Both the position numbers and the translations under genes were made by a program. Of a stretch of 64,000 bases of DNA, positions 15,601 through 24,961 are shown piece after piece; the first letter of the stretch is position 1; each line of letters opens with the position of its first letter. The notes under the pieces were generated by a model. That model ran no database searches and was not told the origin of the DNA. It saw only the letters and a list, made by a program, of their open reading frames with translations. This DNA comes from Listeria monocytogenes. GTDB taxonomy: Bacteria; Bacillota; Bacilli; Lactobacillales; Listeriaceae. The DNA is taken from the NCBI RefSeq assembly GCF_013282665.1, contig NZ_CP054041.1:2090001-2154000 (forward strand), read 5' to 3'.

Positions 15601-16509
15601 ATGGAAATCATTGCGACAGCAGATTCAATGAAACAAGCTGAACAATTGCTTCGCGCGGGGGTAGATAGATTATATGTAGGCAATAGCCAATTTGGTTTAA
15701 GATTGCCGCATTCATTTTCTGTCGAAGAATTACGTGAAATAGTTCATTTAGCACATCAAGAAGGAAAGAAAGTAACTGTAGCAGTAAATTCGTTAATGCA
15801 TAACGAACATATGGAAGAGTTGCCGGGATTTTTAGAGCAACTTGCTGATATGAAAGTGGATGCGGTAGCTTGCGGCGATCCAGGGGCAATTATGCTTTTG
15901 AGTGAAATGGCTCAACCGATTCCGTTTATTTATGATGCCCAAACATTTGTAACTAGCGCAGAACAAATCTCGTTTTGGGAAAAACAAGGAGCGATTGGTG
16001 CGGTTCTTGCTCGGGAACTAACAGAAGGCGAAATCAAAGCTATTGCGAGTAGCCTCACTATTCCAGTCGAAGTTCTAGTTTATGGACCAACATGCATTCA
16101 CCAATCAAAACGTAAACTAGTAACGAATTATCATCGTATTGTCGAAATGGAAGATGATACATCAAAGGAACGCGGTCTTTATTTACGTGAACCTAATGAT
16201 GAAACAAGTCAATTACCAATCTATGAAGATGAGTCTGGGACACATATTTTTGCTTCAGAAGATGTTTCACTTGTCCCTTATTTGGCGGATTTATATGATG
16301 CTGGATTGAAAACATGGAAACTAGATGGTGTTCTGGCAGACTCAGAAAATTTTGTTCAAATCGCATCGCTATTAGTTGAAGCGAAAGAAGCTGTTGTGAG
16401 AGGCCAATTTGTCGCGGAGTATTTTGTGAATAAATTAACGGAACTTCAGCCTCAAACACGAAAACTAGACGCAGGATTTTATTTGAAAAATCCGGATGAT
16501 GTGAAATAG
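15601..16509 (+). CDS. U32-family protein without the Fe-S cysteines (YrrN/TrhP1-like)
   Basis: A 302-residue protein of the so-called peptidase U32 family. In B. subtilis the adjacent YrrN and YrrO proteins are needed for prephenate-dependent hydroxylation of uridine-34 in tRNA; this gene and the next reproduce that pair. The N-terminal barrel is recognisable (LLRAGVDRLYVGNSQFGLR; YDAQTFVTS; VEVLVYGPTCIHQSKRKLVTNY), but the cysteine cluster seen in the partner is absent, leaving only Cys at that position. It is probably the non-catalytic half of a heteromer. The next gene follows after 13 bases. Confidence 0.85.
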   Translation: MEIIATADSMKQAEQLLRAGVDRLYVGNSQFGLRLPHSFSVEELREIVHLAHQEGKKVTVAVNSLMHNEHMEELPGFLEQLADMKVDAVACGDPGAIMLLSEMAQPIPFIYDAQTFVTSAEQISFWEKQGAIGAVLARELTEGEIKAIASSLTIPVEVLVYGPTCIHQSKRKLVTNYHRIVEMEDDTSKERGLYLREPNDETSQLPIYEDESGTHIFASEDVSLVPYLADLYDAGLKTWKLDGVLADSENFVQIASLLVEAKEAVVRGQFVAEYFVNKLTELQPQTRKLDAGFYLKNPDDVK

Positions 16510-16522
16510 GGGGAATAGCATA

Positions 16523-17749
16523 ATGAGTAGAATATTAAAAAAACCAGAAGTGCTAGCTCCGGCTGGTAACTTAGAAAAATTAAAAATTGCGATTCGCTAT
16601 GGTGCGGACGCTGTATATATTGGTGGCCAGGCTTTCGGTCTTCGGTCACGAGCAGGAAATTTTAGCTTTGAAGAAATGAAAGAAGGTATCGCTTTTGCGC
16701 ATGAACGAAATGCAAAAGTGTATGTTGCGGCAAATATGGTTGCGCACGCTGGTGATACAGAAGGTGCTGGGGAATTTTTCCGAACACTACGCGATATTGG
16801 TATCGATGCAGTTATTGTTTCGGATCCAGCACTAATTAGCATTTGTTTTCAGGATGCTCCAGGTTTACCAGTTCATTTATCCACACAAGCTTCGGCAACA
16901 AATTATAAGACATTAGAATTTTGGAAGAAACAAGGACTGGAACGTGTTGTTCTTGCGCGGGAAGTTAGCATGCAAGAAATTCAAGAAATTGGCGAAAAAA
17001 CCGATGTCGAAATGGAAGCTTTTATACACGGTGCCATGTGTATTTCTTACTCTGGTCGTTGTACATTATCGAATCATATGGCGAATCGTGATGCGAACCG
17101 TGGCGGATGTGCGCAAAGTTGTCGTTGGAAATATGATTTATTTGAAATGGACAATGGTGTTTCGAAAAACTTAGTGGATACGGATGAAGAGCCGTTTTCG
17201 ATGAGCGCAGTGGATTTATCTATGATTAAATACATTCCTGATATGGTAAATGCTGGCGTGGACAGCTTAAAAATCGAAGGACGAATGAAGTCTATTCATT
17301 ATGTTTCGACAGTCGCAAGCGTATACCGTCGTGCCGTAGATGCCTACTGCGCGGACCCAGAAAATTACGTGTTTGACCCAGCTTGGGAAGAAGAATTATG
17401 GAAAGTTGCGCAGCGCGAACTATCTACAGGATTTTTCTACAAAGAACCAACCGAGGATGAGCAACTATTTGGAAAAACGCGTAAAATTCCGCAATATGCT
17501 TTTGCAGCGCAAGTACTGGAATATGACGCGGAAACAAAAATTGCTACTTTACAACAAAGAAATAATTTTGGTGTAGGGGAAGAAATTGAATTTTATGGGC
17601 CAGGAGATACTGGTTTCAAACAAGTTGTAGACGTACTTTGGAACGAAGATGGCGTAGAAATTGATCGTGCTCCAAATGCAATGATGACGATAAAAATGCC
17701 TGTAGATAAACCTGTGAAGCCATTTTACTTTATGCGAAAGAAAAAATAA
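16523..17749 (+). CDS. U32-family protein with Fe-S cysteine motif (YrrO/TrhP2-like)
   Basis: A 408-residue U32 protein, likely involved in 5-hydroxyuridine formation at the tRNA wobble position rather than proteolysis, by analogy with B. subtilis YrrO and E. coli TrhP (YegQ). The signature EAFIHGAMCISYSGRCTLSN followed by GGCAQSCRW supplies four cysteines for an iron-sulphur cluster near residues 172-197. Then DSLKIEGRMKS leads into the C-terminal beta domain. It is co-transcribed with the shorter homologue upstream. A collagenase annotation, common for this family, is not supported by the context. Confidence 0.9.
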   Translation: MSRILKKPEVLAPAGNLEKLKIAIRYGADAVYIGGQAFGLRSRAGNFSFEEMKEGIAFAHERNAKVYVAANMVAHAGDTEGAGEFFRTLRDIGIDAVIVSDPALISICFQDAPGLPVHLSTQASATNYKTLEFWKKQGLERVVLAREVSMQEIQEIGEKTDVEMEAFIHGAMCISYSGRCTLSNHMANRDANRGGCAQSCRWKYDLFEMDNGVSKNLVDTDEEPFSMSAVDLSMIKYIPDMVNAGVDSLKIEGRMKSIHYVSTVASVYRRAVDAYCADPENYVFDPAWEEELWKVAQRELSTGFFYKEPTEDEQLFGKTRKIPQYAFAAQVLEYDAETKIATLQQRNNFGVGEEIEFYGPGDTGFKQVVDVLWNEDGVEIDRAPNAMMTIKMPVDKPVKPFYFMRKKK

Positions 17750-17832
17750 AAATCTCATGCTACAGTAGGATTGTCGTGTACTCCCAAAGTAAGGTATAAT
17801 GGGGTAAGTACATATGAAGGAGGAGATTAATT

Positions 17833-18390
17833 ATGATAGGATGGATTATTGCTATCGCTGTTGTTGTTATTTTAGTGTTGATTTATTTCGGCCTATACAA
17901 CAGCCTTGTAAAATACCGTAACCGTGTGGATGAAACTTGGGCGCAAATTGACGTGCAACTAAAACGTAGATTTGATTTAATTCCTAATCTAGTTGAAACA
18001 GTTAAAGGGTATGCAAAACACGAAAAAGAAACATTAACACAAGTAATTGAAGCTCGGAACAAAATGATGGAAGTACCTGCTGACAATCGTCAAGGTCAAA
18101 TCGAAGCGGACAATATGTTAAGTGGAGCGCTTAAATCCATTTTTGCATTAGGAGAAGCTTACCCAGATTTAAAAGCAAATACTTCTTTCATCGAATTACA
18201 ACATGAATTGACTACTACAGAAAACAAAGTGGCTTATTCTCGCCAACTTTATAACACAACTGTAATGACTTATAATACAAAAGTACAATCTGTACCAACT
18301 AACATCGTTGCAAAACTGCATAACTTCACAGAACGTGACATGCTTTCTATTCCAGAAGTAGAACGCGTTGCACCAAAAGTAGAGTTTTAA
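17833..18390 (+). CDS. lemA: LemA family protein
   Basis: A 185-residue protein with one N-terminal transmembrane helix (about 2-22) and a helical extracytoplasmic or cytosolic domain containing the LemA signature YRNRVDETWAQIDVQLKRRFDLIPNLVETVKGY. LemA was first described as an antigen of L. monocytogenes; its biochemical function is unresolved. It is followed by htpX with a 22-base gap, and LemA-HtpX pairing is widespread, pointing to a role near membrane protein quality control. A good AAGGAGG lies upstream. Confidence 0.95.
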   Translation: MIGWIIAIAVVVILVLIYFGLYNSLVKYRNRVDETWAQIDVQLKRRFDLIPNLVETVKGYAKHEKETLTQVIEARNKMMEVPADNRQGQIEADNMLSGALKSIFALGEAYPDLKANTSFIELQHELTTTENKVAYSRQLYNTTVMTYNTKVQSVPTNIVAKLHNFTERDMLSIPEVERVAPKVEF

Positions 18391-18412
18391 GCCATGAAGG
18401 AGAGCGGAAATT

Positions 18413-19327
18413 ATGCTATTTGAACAAATTGCAGCAAATAAGCGAAAAACAGTTTTTATTATTCTTGGCTTTTTCATTTTCGTTCTTATGGTTGGCGCTG
18501 CTATAGGTATAATTGTTTGGAATAACTATCTGAATGGGCTCATACTCGCGGCAGTGATTGGTGCATTTTATATTTTGATTATGGTGATGAGCAGTTCATC
18601 TGTTGTAATGGCGATGAATCATGCGAAAGAAGTTACCTCCAAAGATCAAGCACCAGTTTTATGGGATACAGTAGAGAGCATGGCAATGGTTGCTGGTATT
18701 CCGATGCCAAAAGTATATATCGTCGAAGATCCAAGTCCGAACGCTTTTGCGACGGGGATTTCTCCTGAAAAAGGAGCTGTGGCAGTTACTAGAGGATTGC
18801 TTAATAAATTAGAACGTTATGAGTTGGAAGGCGTTATTGCGCATGAAATTTCTCATATTCGTAATTATGATATTCGGTTATCAACGATTGCCATTGCGTT
18901 AGTAGCTGTTATTGCGATTCTTAGCGATATAGCGATGCGAATGATTTTCTGGGGAAGTATAACTGGTGGCAGAAATAACCGTAAAAGTGATAATAATAAC
19001 GGTGGTGGGGCACAAGCGATTATTTATATCGTCGCACTCATATTTGTTATTTTAGCACCTATTATTGCTACAGCTATTCAATTCGCATTATCTCGTAATA
19101 GAGAGTATTTAGCTGATGCGAGTGCAGTAGAATTAACTAGAAATCCAGACGGACTTATCCAAGCTTTACAAAAAATTAGTGGTGATTCGAAAAAAATGGA
19201 AGAAGTGAGCGCTTCTAGTGAGTCCATTTACTTTTCGTCACCTCTAAAGTCTAAAAAAAATAAGCCAGGTCTTTTTGACTCCCATCCGCCGATTAGTTCA
19301 CGGATTGAACGCTTAGAAAATATGTAA
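18413..19327 (+). CDS. htpX: HtpX membrane zinc metalloprotease
   Basis: A 304-residue M48-family protease that degrades damaged membrane proteins. Transmembrane segments lie at about 15-36, 42-62, 160-180 and 205-225. The zinc motif HEISH is at about residue 144, inside EGVIAHEISHIRNYD, and the third ligand is the glutamate in NREYLADASAVEL. The product ends in FDSHPPISSRIERLENM, typical of the family. It forms an operon with lemA and ends at a strong bidirectional hairpin shared with yjbH. Confidence 0.95.
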   Translation: MLFEQIAANKRKTVFIILGFFIFVLMVGAAIGIIVWNNYLNGLILAAVIGAFYILIMVMSSSSVVMAMNHAKEVTSKDQAPVLWDTVESMAMVAGIPMPKVYIVEDPSPNAFATGISPEKGAVAVTRGLLNKLERYELEGVIAHEISHIRNYDIRLSTIAIALVAVIAILSDIAMRMIFWGSITGGRNNRKSDNNNGGGAQAIIYIVALIFVILAPIIATAIQFALSRNREYLADASAVELTRNPDGLIQALQKISGDSKKMEEVSASSESIYFSSPLKSKKNKPGLFDSHPPISSRIERLENM

Positions 19328-19328
19328 T

Positions 19329-19365
19329 AAAAAAGAAGCAACCCCAGAATGGGGTGCTTCTTTTT

Positions 19366-19367
<2 letters not shown>
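19329..19367. terminator. bidirectional terminator between htpX and yjbH
   Basis: GAAGC and ACCCCA (19335-19346) pair with TGGGGT and GCTTC (19350-19360) with one bulged A; A- and T-tracts flank it, so it serves both strands. Confidence 0.9.
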
Positions 19368-20187
<820 letters not shown>

Positions 20188-20315
20188 CTATCACCTGATT
20201 TTCAAATTCTAAATATCTTCAAACAGATACTCATTTCAATGTACCAGTGTGAAAAGAAAGAATTCACTGCTAAGTAAAAGCTGATACAAAATTTGGTTTT
20301 GTAACTTATATATCT

Positions 20316-20344
20316 ATTTTATCAGCGTAATGTAAATTTAACAA
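20316..20344 (-). promoter_or_regulatory. SigmaA promoter of yjbH
   Basis: Reading the minus strand: TTGTTA (20344-20339), 17 bases, TAAAAT (20321-20316). Downstream, in the leader, a hairpin TACAAAA/TTTTGTA (20285-20291 with 20297-20303) is seen. The rest of the 237-base gap shows nothing else. Confidence 0.7.
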
Positions 20345-20421
20345 ATAATTGTCATTGGCTTAATATATTTATTCGTTGTTTTTTAAGAATTTGTGTCTTT
20401 TTACGATAAAAGTGTTTGTTT

Positions 20422-21006
20422 TTACTTATTATTTTCATATACATGGTGATAAAAACGTGCTACTTTATTTTCGGCTGGCTGATTAGTTATTTGATATTCT
20501 TTGAGTAATTTGTCGAAAATCTCTTTTCCTTTATCATAGTCAGCTACTTCATACTCTAAATCAAAATCTGAGATAGAACCATAAAAGTTCTTATCAAATA
20601 CAAGTAGTCCTTTTTTATAATCTTTTTCTGCACGGATGGTTTTAAGTGAACCGAAAACCTGTAAGTTTTCATGATTAATCCCTAGTTCCTTTAACGTATC
20701 GCGGACAGGACCAACTGGAATATTTGCTCCAGCGATAATGGCGCTCGCTTGATCTTCGCCGAGAATTTGCGTTGTTTCCATTAATCCACGTGCTTCTGGA
20801 GTTTTAAGTGTTAATTGATACTGGGTTTCTAACTGGCGGATTCGAAGAGCAGAATGACGTTTCTTTAAGTCGAAATTTGTGGTATCTAAATAATAATTTG
20901 TTTGTTCAAAAAAATCGTCTTCTTTTACGTGAAAACTTTCTATTAATGTATCGTATTCCTCTTTGGTTAGTAGATTACGAAATTCGATTTCTAGTTCTTT
21001 AACCAT
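20422..21006 (-). CDS. CYTH domain protein, YjbK-like
   Basis: A 194-residue cytosolic protein of the CYTH/triphosphate tunnel superfamily, which hydrolyse or bind triphosphorylated molecules in a beta-barrel tunnel. The N-terminal acidic motif ELEIEFRN (Glu4, Glu6, Glu8) matches the signature ExExK with Arg in the last position. Further tunnel residues appear in SALRIRQ, YQLTLKTPE and DLEYEVAD. It lies next to a TPR gene and near relQ and nadK, as in the B. subtilis yjbH-yjbO block. Substrate is unknown; inorganic triphosphate or a nucleotide triphosphate is possible. Confidence 0.9.
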   Translation of the reverse strand: MVKELEIEFRNLLTKEEYDTLIESFHVKEDDFFEQTNYYLDTTNFDLKKRHSALRIRQLETQYQLTLKTPEARGLMETTQILGEDQASAIIAGANIPVGPVRDTLKELGINHENLQVFGSLKTIRAEKDYKKGLLVFDKNFYGSISDFDLEYEVADYDKGKEIFDKLLKEYQITNQPAENKVARFYHHVYENNK

Positions 21007-21022
21007 GGAAATTCAGCTCCTT

Positions 21023-21490
21023 TTAATGAAATGTCGCATCTAAATCTTGCGCATAAAATTGAATTGCTTTTTTGTAACTTAAAATATTTTCATCGCTCGT
21101 TGTTTGTGTCAAGAGCATTAAGACTTCTTGTAAAGCTTCTTTTTCTAAACCTTGATTATACTTTGCCATAACTGAAAAAGTGCGCAAGGCATTATTATCT
21201 GGAAATTCTTGTAAAGCAGTTTCGAAAAGGAGGCTAGCTTTTTCGGGTTGACCTGTAATCCGGTAAGTGCTACCGAGACCTATATACGCTTCTTTGCGAG
21301 AATCAGCAGGAAGACCCAGCTGAAGCGCTTTCTCGTAAAATGGGATGGCGGCATCTTCTTTACCAAGTGCATCGTGCGCCCATGCTGCAAAATAATGAAG
21401 TTCAGCACTTTCTGGGTTATTTTCTAATTCTGTAAGAGCTTGCTTGCGCGCAGTTTCGTAATCGCCATTTTGAAGTAAAGTTAGAATCAT
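21023..21490 (-). CDS. TPR-repeat protein
   Basis: A 155-residue cytosolic helical repeat protein. About three tetratricopeptide repeats can be read: AELHYFAAWAHDALGKEDAAIPFYEKALQLG, AYIGLGSTYRITGQPEKASLLFETALQEFP and ALRTFSVMAKYNQGLEKEALQEV. AGGAGG lies five to six bases before the ATG. It is the first gene of a two-gene unit with the CYTH gene (16-base gap). TPRs mediate protein contacts, but the partner is not known. Confidence 0.88.
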   Translation of the reverse strand: MILTLLQNGDYETARKQALTELENNPESAELHYFAAWAHDALGKEDAAIPFYEKALQLGLPADSRKEAYIGLGSTYRITGQPEKASLLFETALQEFPDNNALRTFSVMAKYNQGLEKEALQEVLMLLTQTTSDENILSYKKAIQFYAQDLDATFH

Positions 21491-21648
21491 TTTTATCCTC
21501 CTTTTAGCTGTCGTTTGAATGCTTCGGTTTTATTTTACCATGGGATTAAAAAAAAGGTTACTTTAAGCAAGGTGGATTAACTGCTTTTGTGTTAAAATAA
21601 AACTGATGTTGCATAAATTTAATCATGAATATACTTGAGGTGAGCGAT

Positions 21649-22317
21649 TTGAATCATTGGGAAGACTTTTTAGCGCCTTACAAACAGGCAGTGGAAGAAC
21701 TTAAAATTAAACTTAAAGGAATGCGTTCACAATTTGAGCTTGAAAATAATCATTCGCCAATTGAATTTGTTACAGGACGAGTGAAGCCAGTTGCGAGCAT
21801 ACTAGACAAGGCTAACCAAAAACATATTGCGCTAGATCATTTAGTAGAAGAAATGCAAGATATCGCTGGTCTCCGCATGATGTGTCAATTTGTGGATGAT
21901 ATTGAAGTAGTAGTTCGCCTTTTAAGACAACGGAATGATTTTCGAATTGTTGAAGAACGTGATTATATTACGAATAAAAAACCAAGTGGCTACCGGTCCT
22001 ATCACGTTGTTATCGAATATCCAGTGGAAACCATTCAAGGAGAAAAGAAAATTTTAGCTGAAATCCAAATTAGGACGCTCGCAATGAATTTCTGGGCAAC
22101 GATTGAGCATTCCGTCAATTACAAGTATCAAGGTGAATTTCCAGAAGCCATTAATAAACGTTTAAAACGAGCTGCTGAGGCTGCTTTTCAACTGGATGAG
22201 GAAATGTCACAAATTCGTGAAGAAATACAAGAAGCGCAAGTTTATTTTTCTCAAAATAAAGACGTATCAAAGGACAAAAAAGCTGTACATCAAGTGATGC
22301 CAAAGAAAAATAAGTAA
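21649..22317 (+). CDS. relQ: small alarmone synthetase RelQ
   Basis: A stand-alone (p)ppGpp synthetase without hydrolase or regulatory domains, about 222 residues; it makes alarmones from ATP and GDP or GTP and acts as a homotetramer in B. subtilis (YjbM). Key segments are GRVKPVASILDK, DIAGLRMMCQFVDDI, NKKPSGYRSYH and EIQIRTLAMNFWATIEHSVNYKY. I place the start at the TTG at 21649, since GAGGTGA lies five bases upstream and B. subtilis RelQ begins at the equivalent W-E-x-F-L. An ATG at 21625 has no ribosome-binding site. It heads a unit with nadK and a pseudouridine synthase. Confidence 0.93.
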   Translation: MNHWEDFLAPYKQAVEELKIKLKGMRSQFELENNHSPIEFVTGRVKPVASILDKANQKHIALDHLVEEMQDIAGLRMMCQFVDDIEVVVRLLRQRNDFRIVEERDYITNKKPSGYRSYHVVIEYPVETIQGEKKILAEIQIRTLAMNFWATIEHSVNYKYQGEFPEAINKRLKRAAEAAFQLDEEMSQIREEIQEAQVYFSQNKDVSKDKKAVHQVMPKKNK

Positions 22318-22348
22318 TTAGTTGTAGGAATAGGGGCGAATAGAAATA

Positions 22349-23143
22349 ATGAAATATATGATTACTTCCAAAGGGGACGAAAAGTCTGATTTGCTGCGAC
22401 TAAATATGATCGCAGGTTTTGGGGAATATGACATGGAATATGATGATGTCGAACCTGAAATTGTTATTTCTATTGGCGGAGATGGAACGTTTCTGTCCGC
22501 TTTTCATCAATACGAGGAGCGCTTGGATGAAATTGCATTTATCGGGATTCATACCGGGCATCTTGGCTTTTATGCGGATTGGAGACCGGCGGAGGCCGAC
22601 AAATTAGTTAAGCTTTTAGCAAAAGGAGAATATCAAAAAGTTTCTTATCCTCTTCTTAAAACCACAGTGAAATATGGGATTGGCAAAAAAGAAGCGACTT
22701 ATTTAGCACTCAATGAATCAACTGTAAAAAGTTCAGGTGGACCTTTTGTGGTAGATGTAGTAATTAATGATATTCATTTTGAACGATTCCGTGGGGATGG
22801 CCTTTGCATGTCAACCCCTAGTGGAACGACAGCATATAATAAATCGCTAGGCGGAGCGCTTATGCATCCTTCCATTGAGGCTATGCAGTTAACAGAAATG
22901 GCATCCATTAATAATCGTGTGTACCGGACGATTGGTAGCCCGCTTGTTTTTCCAAAGCATCATGTTGTTAGTTTGCAACCAGTCAATGACAAGGATTTCC
23001 AAATATCCGTAGACCATTTGAGTATTTTACACCGGGATGTCCAAGAAATTCGTTATGAAGTATCTGCAAAAAAAATCCACTTTGCCAGATTTAGGTCATT
23101 TCCATTTTGGCGTCGTGTACACGATTCGTTTATTGAAGATTAA
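22349..23143 (+). CDS. nadK: NAD kinase
   Basis: Phosphorylates NAD to NADP. The 264-residue protein carries SIGGDGTFL (GGDG at 43-46 with Asp45 contacting the adenosine ribose), TGHLGFY and NESTVKSS near 122, all conserved in the ATP/polyphosphate NAD kinase fold. Listeria NADK1 has been used widely as a structural model. Located between relQ and the pseudouridine synthase gene with short gaps, it is likely in one transcript. Linking alarmone synthesis and NADP supply in one unit is a conserved Firmicute arrangement. Confidence 0.95.
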   Translation: MKYMITSKGDEKSDLLRLNMIAGFGEYDMEYDDVEPEIVISIGGDGTFLSAFHQYEERLDEIAFIGIHTGHLGFYADWRPAEADKLVKLLAKGEYQKVSYPLLKTTVKYGIGKKEATYLALNESTVKSSGGPFVVDVVINDIHFERFRGDGLCMSTPSGTTAYNKSLGGALMHPSIEAMQLTEMASINNRVYRTIGSPLVFPKHHVVSLQPVNDKDFQISVDHLSILHRDVQEIRYEVSAKKIHFARFRSFPFWRRVHDSFIED

Positions 23144-23161
23144 GCTAGCAGGAGGAAGCAT

Positions 23162-24052
23162 GTGTTTTTAGAATGGAAAGTTGAAACAGAAGAGAATGGG
23201 CTCTTACTTCGCACTTTTTTGAAGAGCAAGCATATCTCTAAACAATTATTAACCGCTGTGAAATTCGGGGCAGATGGAAAAATTGAAGTAAATAACGAAG
23301 AACAAAATGTTCTATATCAGGTAAAAGTAGGGGATAAAGTGAGACTTACTTTTCCAACAGAGCAACAAAATGAACGTTTGCTTGCAGAATACACGGATTT
23401 AGATATTGTTTTTGAAGATGATTTTTTATTAATTATTAATAAACCTGCTGGGATGGCTTCGATTCCATCACAATATCATCCGAGTGGTTCTGTCGCAAAT
23501 TTTGTCAAAGGGCATTATGAATCGCAAGGACTTACGAATGCGATTCACATTGTCACAAGGCTTGATCGTGAGACATCTGGATTGATGCTAATTGCTAAAA
23601 ATAGATTTGCACATGCTAGGCTGAGTACCTTTTTGCAAAAAGGATTGCTCAAACGACGTTATCAAGCTTTTACCTCGGGTGTTTTAGAGGCACAAGAGGG
23701 CTCGATTGAAGCGCCAATAGGACGCAAAGAAGTGAGTATAATGGAACGTTTTGTTACCCCTGATGGAAAATATGCCAAAACAAATTACGAGGTTCTCGAG
23801 CGCTACACGGCTTTTGATCACGTGGCCATTCAACTTGAAACAGGAAGAACCCACCAAATTCGTGTTCATTTCTCGTATATTGGCCATCCGCTCATTGGAG
23901 ATGATATGTACGGGGGAGATACTACTTTACTGAAAAGACAGGCACTCCACTCATGTCACTTACATTTAGTCCATCCGGTCACAGAAGAATATATGGCTTT
24001 TGATTTACCTTTACCGGCGGATATGGAAGAGATAATTCAAAAATCGAAGTAA
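23162..24052 (+). CDS. RluD-family RNA pseudouridine synthase
   Basis: A 296-residue enzyme of the RluA/RluD family, isomerising uridines in ribosomal or transfer RNA. An N-terminal S4-like segment (about 15-60) precedes the catalytic domain; the catalytic aspartate is Asp135 in TRLDRETSG, with GRTHQIRVHF near 240. The start is a GTG at 23162; the overlapping ATG at 23160 is closed by a stop after three codons. AGGAGG lies nine bases upstream. It matches B. subtilis YjbO by context. RNA target unknown. Confidence 0.92.
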   Translation: MFLEWKVETEENGLLLRTFLKSKHISKQLLTAVKFGADGKIEVNNEEQNVLYQVKVGDKVRLTFPTEQQNERLLAEYTDLDIVFEDDFLLIINKPAGMASIPSQYHPSGSVANFVKGHYESQGLTNAIHIVTRLDRETSGLMLIAKNRFAHARLSTFLQKGLLKRRYQAFTSGVLEAQEGSIEAPIGRKEVSIMERFVTPDGKYAKTNYEVLERYTAFDHVAIQLETGRTHQIRVHFSYIGHPLIGDDMYGGDTTLLKRQALHSCHLHLVHPVTEEYMAFDLPLPADMEEIIQKSK

Positions 24053-24129
24053 TAAGTGTTTTAAAAAGTTATTAGGTCATGTAAAATGAAAGAAGCGAAC
24101 AAATCGCATCAATTTTAGGAGGAAAGAAC

Positions 24130-24918
24130 ATGAATTTATCATTAGAGGGAAAAACATATGTTGTAATGGGAGTAGCTAATAAGCGTAGTATCGCTTGGGC
24201 CATCGCTCGTTCACTAAATGAAGCTGGAGCGAAACTGGTATTTACATATGCCGACGATCGTGCGAAAAAAAGTATTACAGAACTAGTACCTTCATTAAGC
24301 GAAGTAAACCAAAATCCACTTATCTTAGCTTGTGATGTAACTAGTGAAGATGCTATTACAGAAACATTTGAAACGATTAAAAATAAAGCTGGCAAATTAA
24401 GTGGCTTAGCACATTGTATTGCTTTCGCTAACAAAGACTTTTTAACTGGAGATTATTTAGAAGTAGATCGTAAAAGCTTCTTACAAGCACATGAAATTAG
24501 TGCTTACTCATTCACAGCTGTTGCTCGTGCGCTAAAACACTTGGAAATGTTAACAGAAGATGCTAGTTTACTAACGCTAACATACCTTGGCGGAGAACGC
24601 GTAGTAGAAAACTACAATATCATGGGTGTTGCAAAAGCTTCTCTTGATGCAAGCGTTCGATACCTTGCTATGGACTTAGGAGCAATTGGTGTCCGTGTAA
24701 ATGCTATTTCAGCAGGACCAATCAGAACAGTATCTGCTCGTGGTGTTAGCGGATTCTCTGATTCTATTTCACTAGTAGAAGAAAGAGCTCCATTAAAACG
24801 CGCGACACAAGCGGAAGAAGTTGGCGACACGGCTTACTACTTATTCAGTAATTTATCTCGTGGTGTTACTGGCGAAGTTATTCATGTCGATAGTGGTTAT
24901 CATATTATTGGATTTTAA
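24130..24918 (+). CDS. fabI: enoyl-ACP reductase FabI (NADPH/NADH-dependent)
   Basis: Catalyses the last reduction in fatty-acid elongation; L. monocytogenes relies on FabI alone, and triclosan targets it. The 262-residue short-chain dehydrogenase has the modified cofactor motif MGVANKRSIAWAIA and the Tyr-x6-Lys catalytic pair in ENYNIMGVAKAS. A clear AGGAGG lies upstream. It is monocistronic and convergent with the dlt operon, sharing a terminator. The element ATTAGGTCATGT upstream might be a weak FapR half-site, but this is not secure. Confidence 0.96.
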   Translation: MNLSLEGKTYVVMGVANKRSIAWAIARSLNEAGAKLVFTYADDRAKKSITELVPSLSEVNQNPLILACDVTSEDAITETFETIKNKAGKLSGLAHCIAFANKDFLTGDYLEVDRKSFLQAHEISAYSFTAVARALKHLEMLTEDASLLTLTYLGGERVVENYNIMGVAKASLDASVRYLAMDLGAIGVRVNAISAGPIRTVSARGVSGFSDSISLVEERAPLKRATQAEEVGDTAYYLFSNLSRGVTGEVIHVDSGYHIIGF

Positions 24919-24923
24919 AGAAA

Positions 24924-24961
24924 AAAACCAGAAGTAGTTTTGCTACTTCTGGTCTTTTTTT
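24924..24961. terminator. bidirectional terminator between fabI and dltD
   Basis: ACCAGAAGTAG (24927-24937) pairs perfectly with CTACTTCTGGT (24943-24953); A- and T-tracts on either side. The dltD stop codon lies in the right arm. Confidence 0.92.

Noticed and set aside
24060..24129. Possible FapR operator before fabI
   Set aside because: Only one half resembles the consensus; too weak to list as a site.
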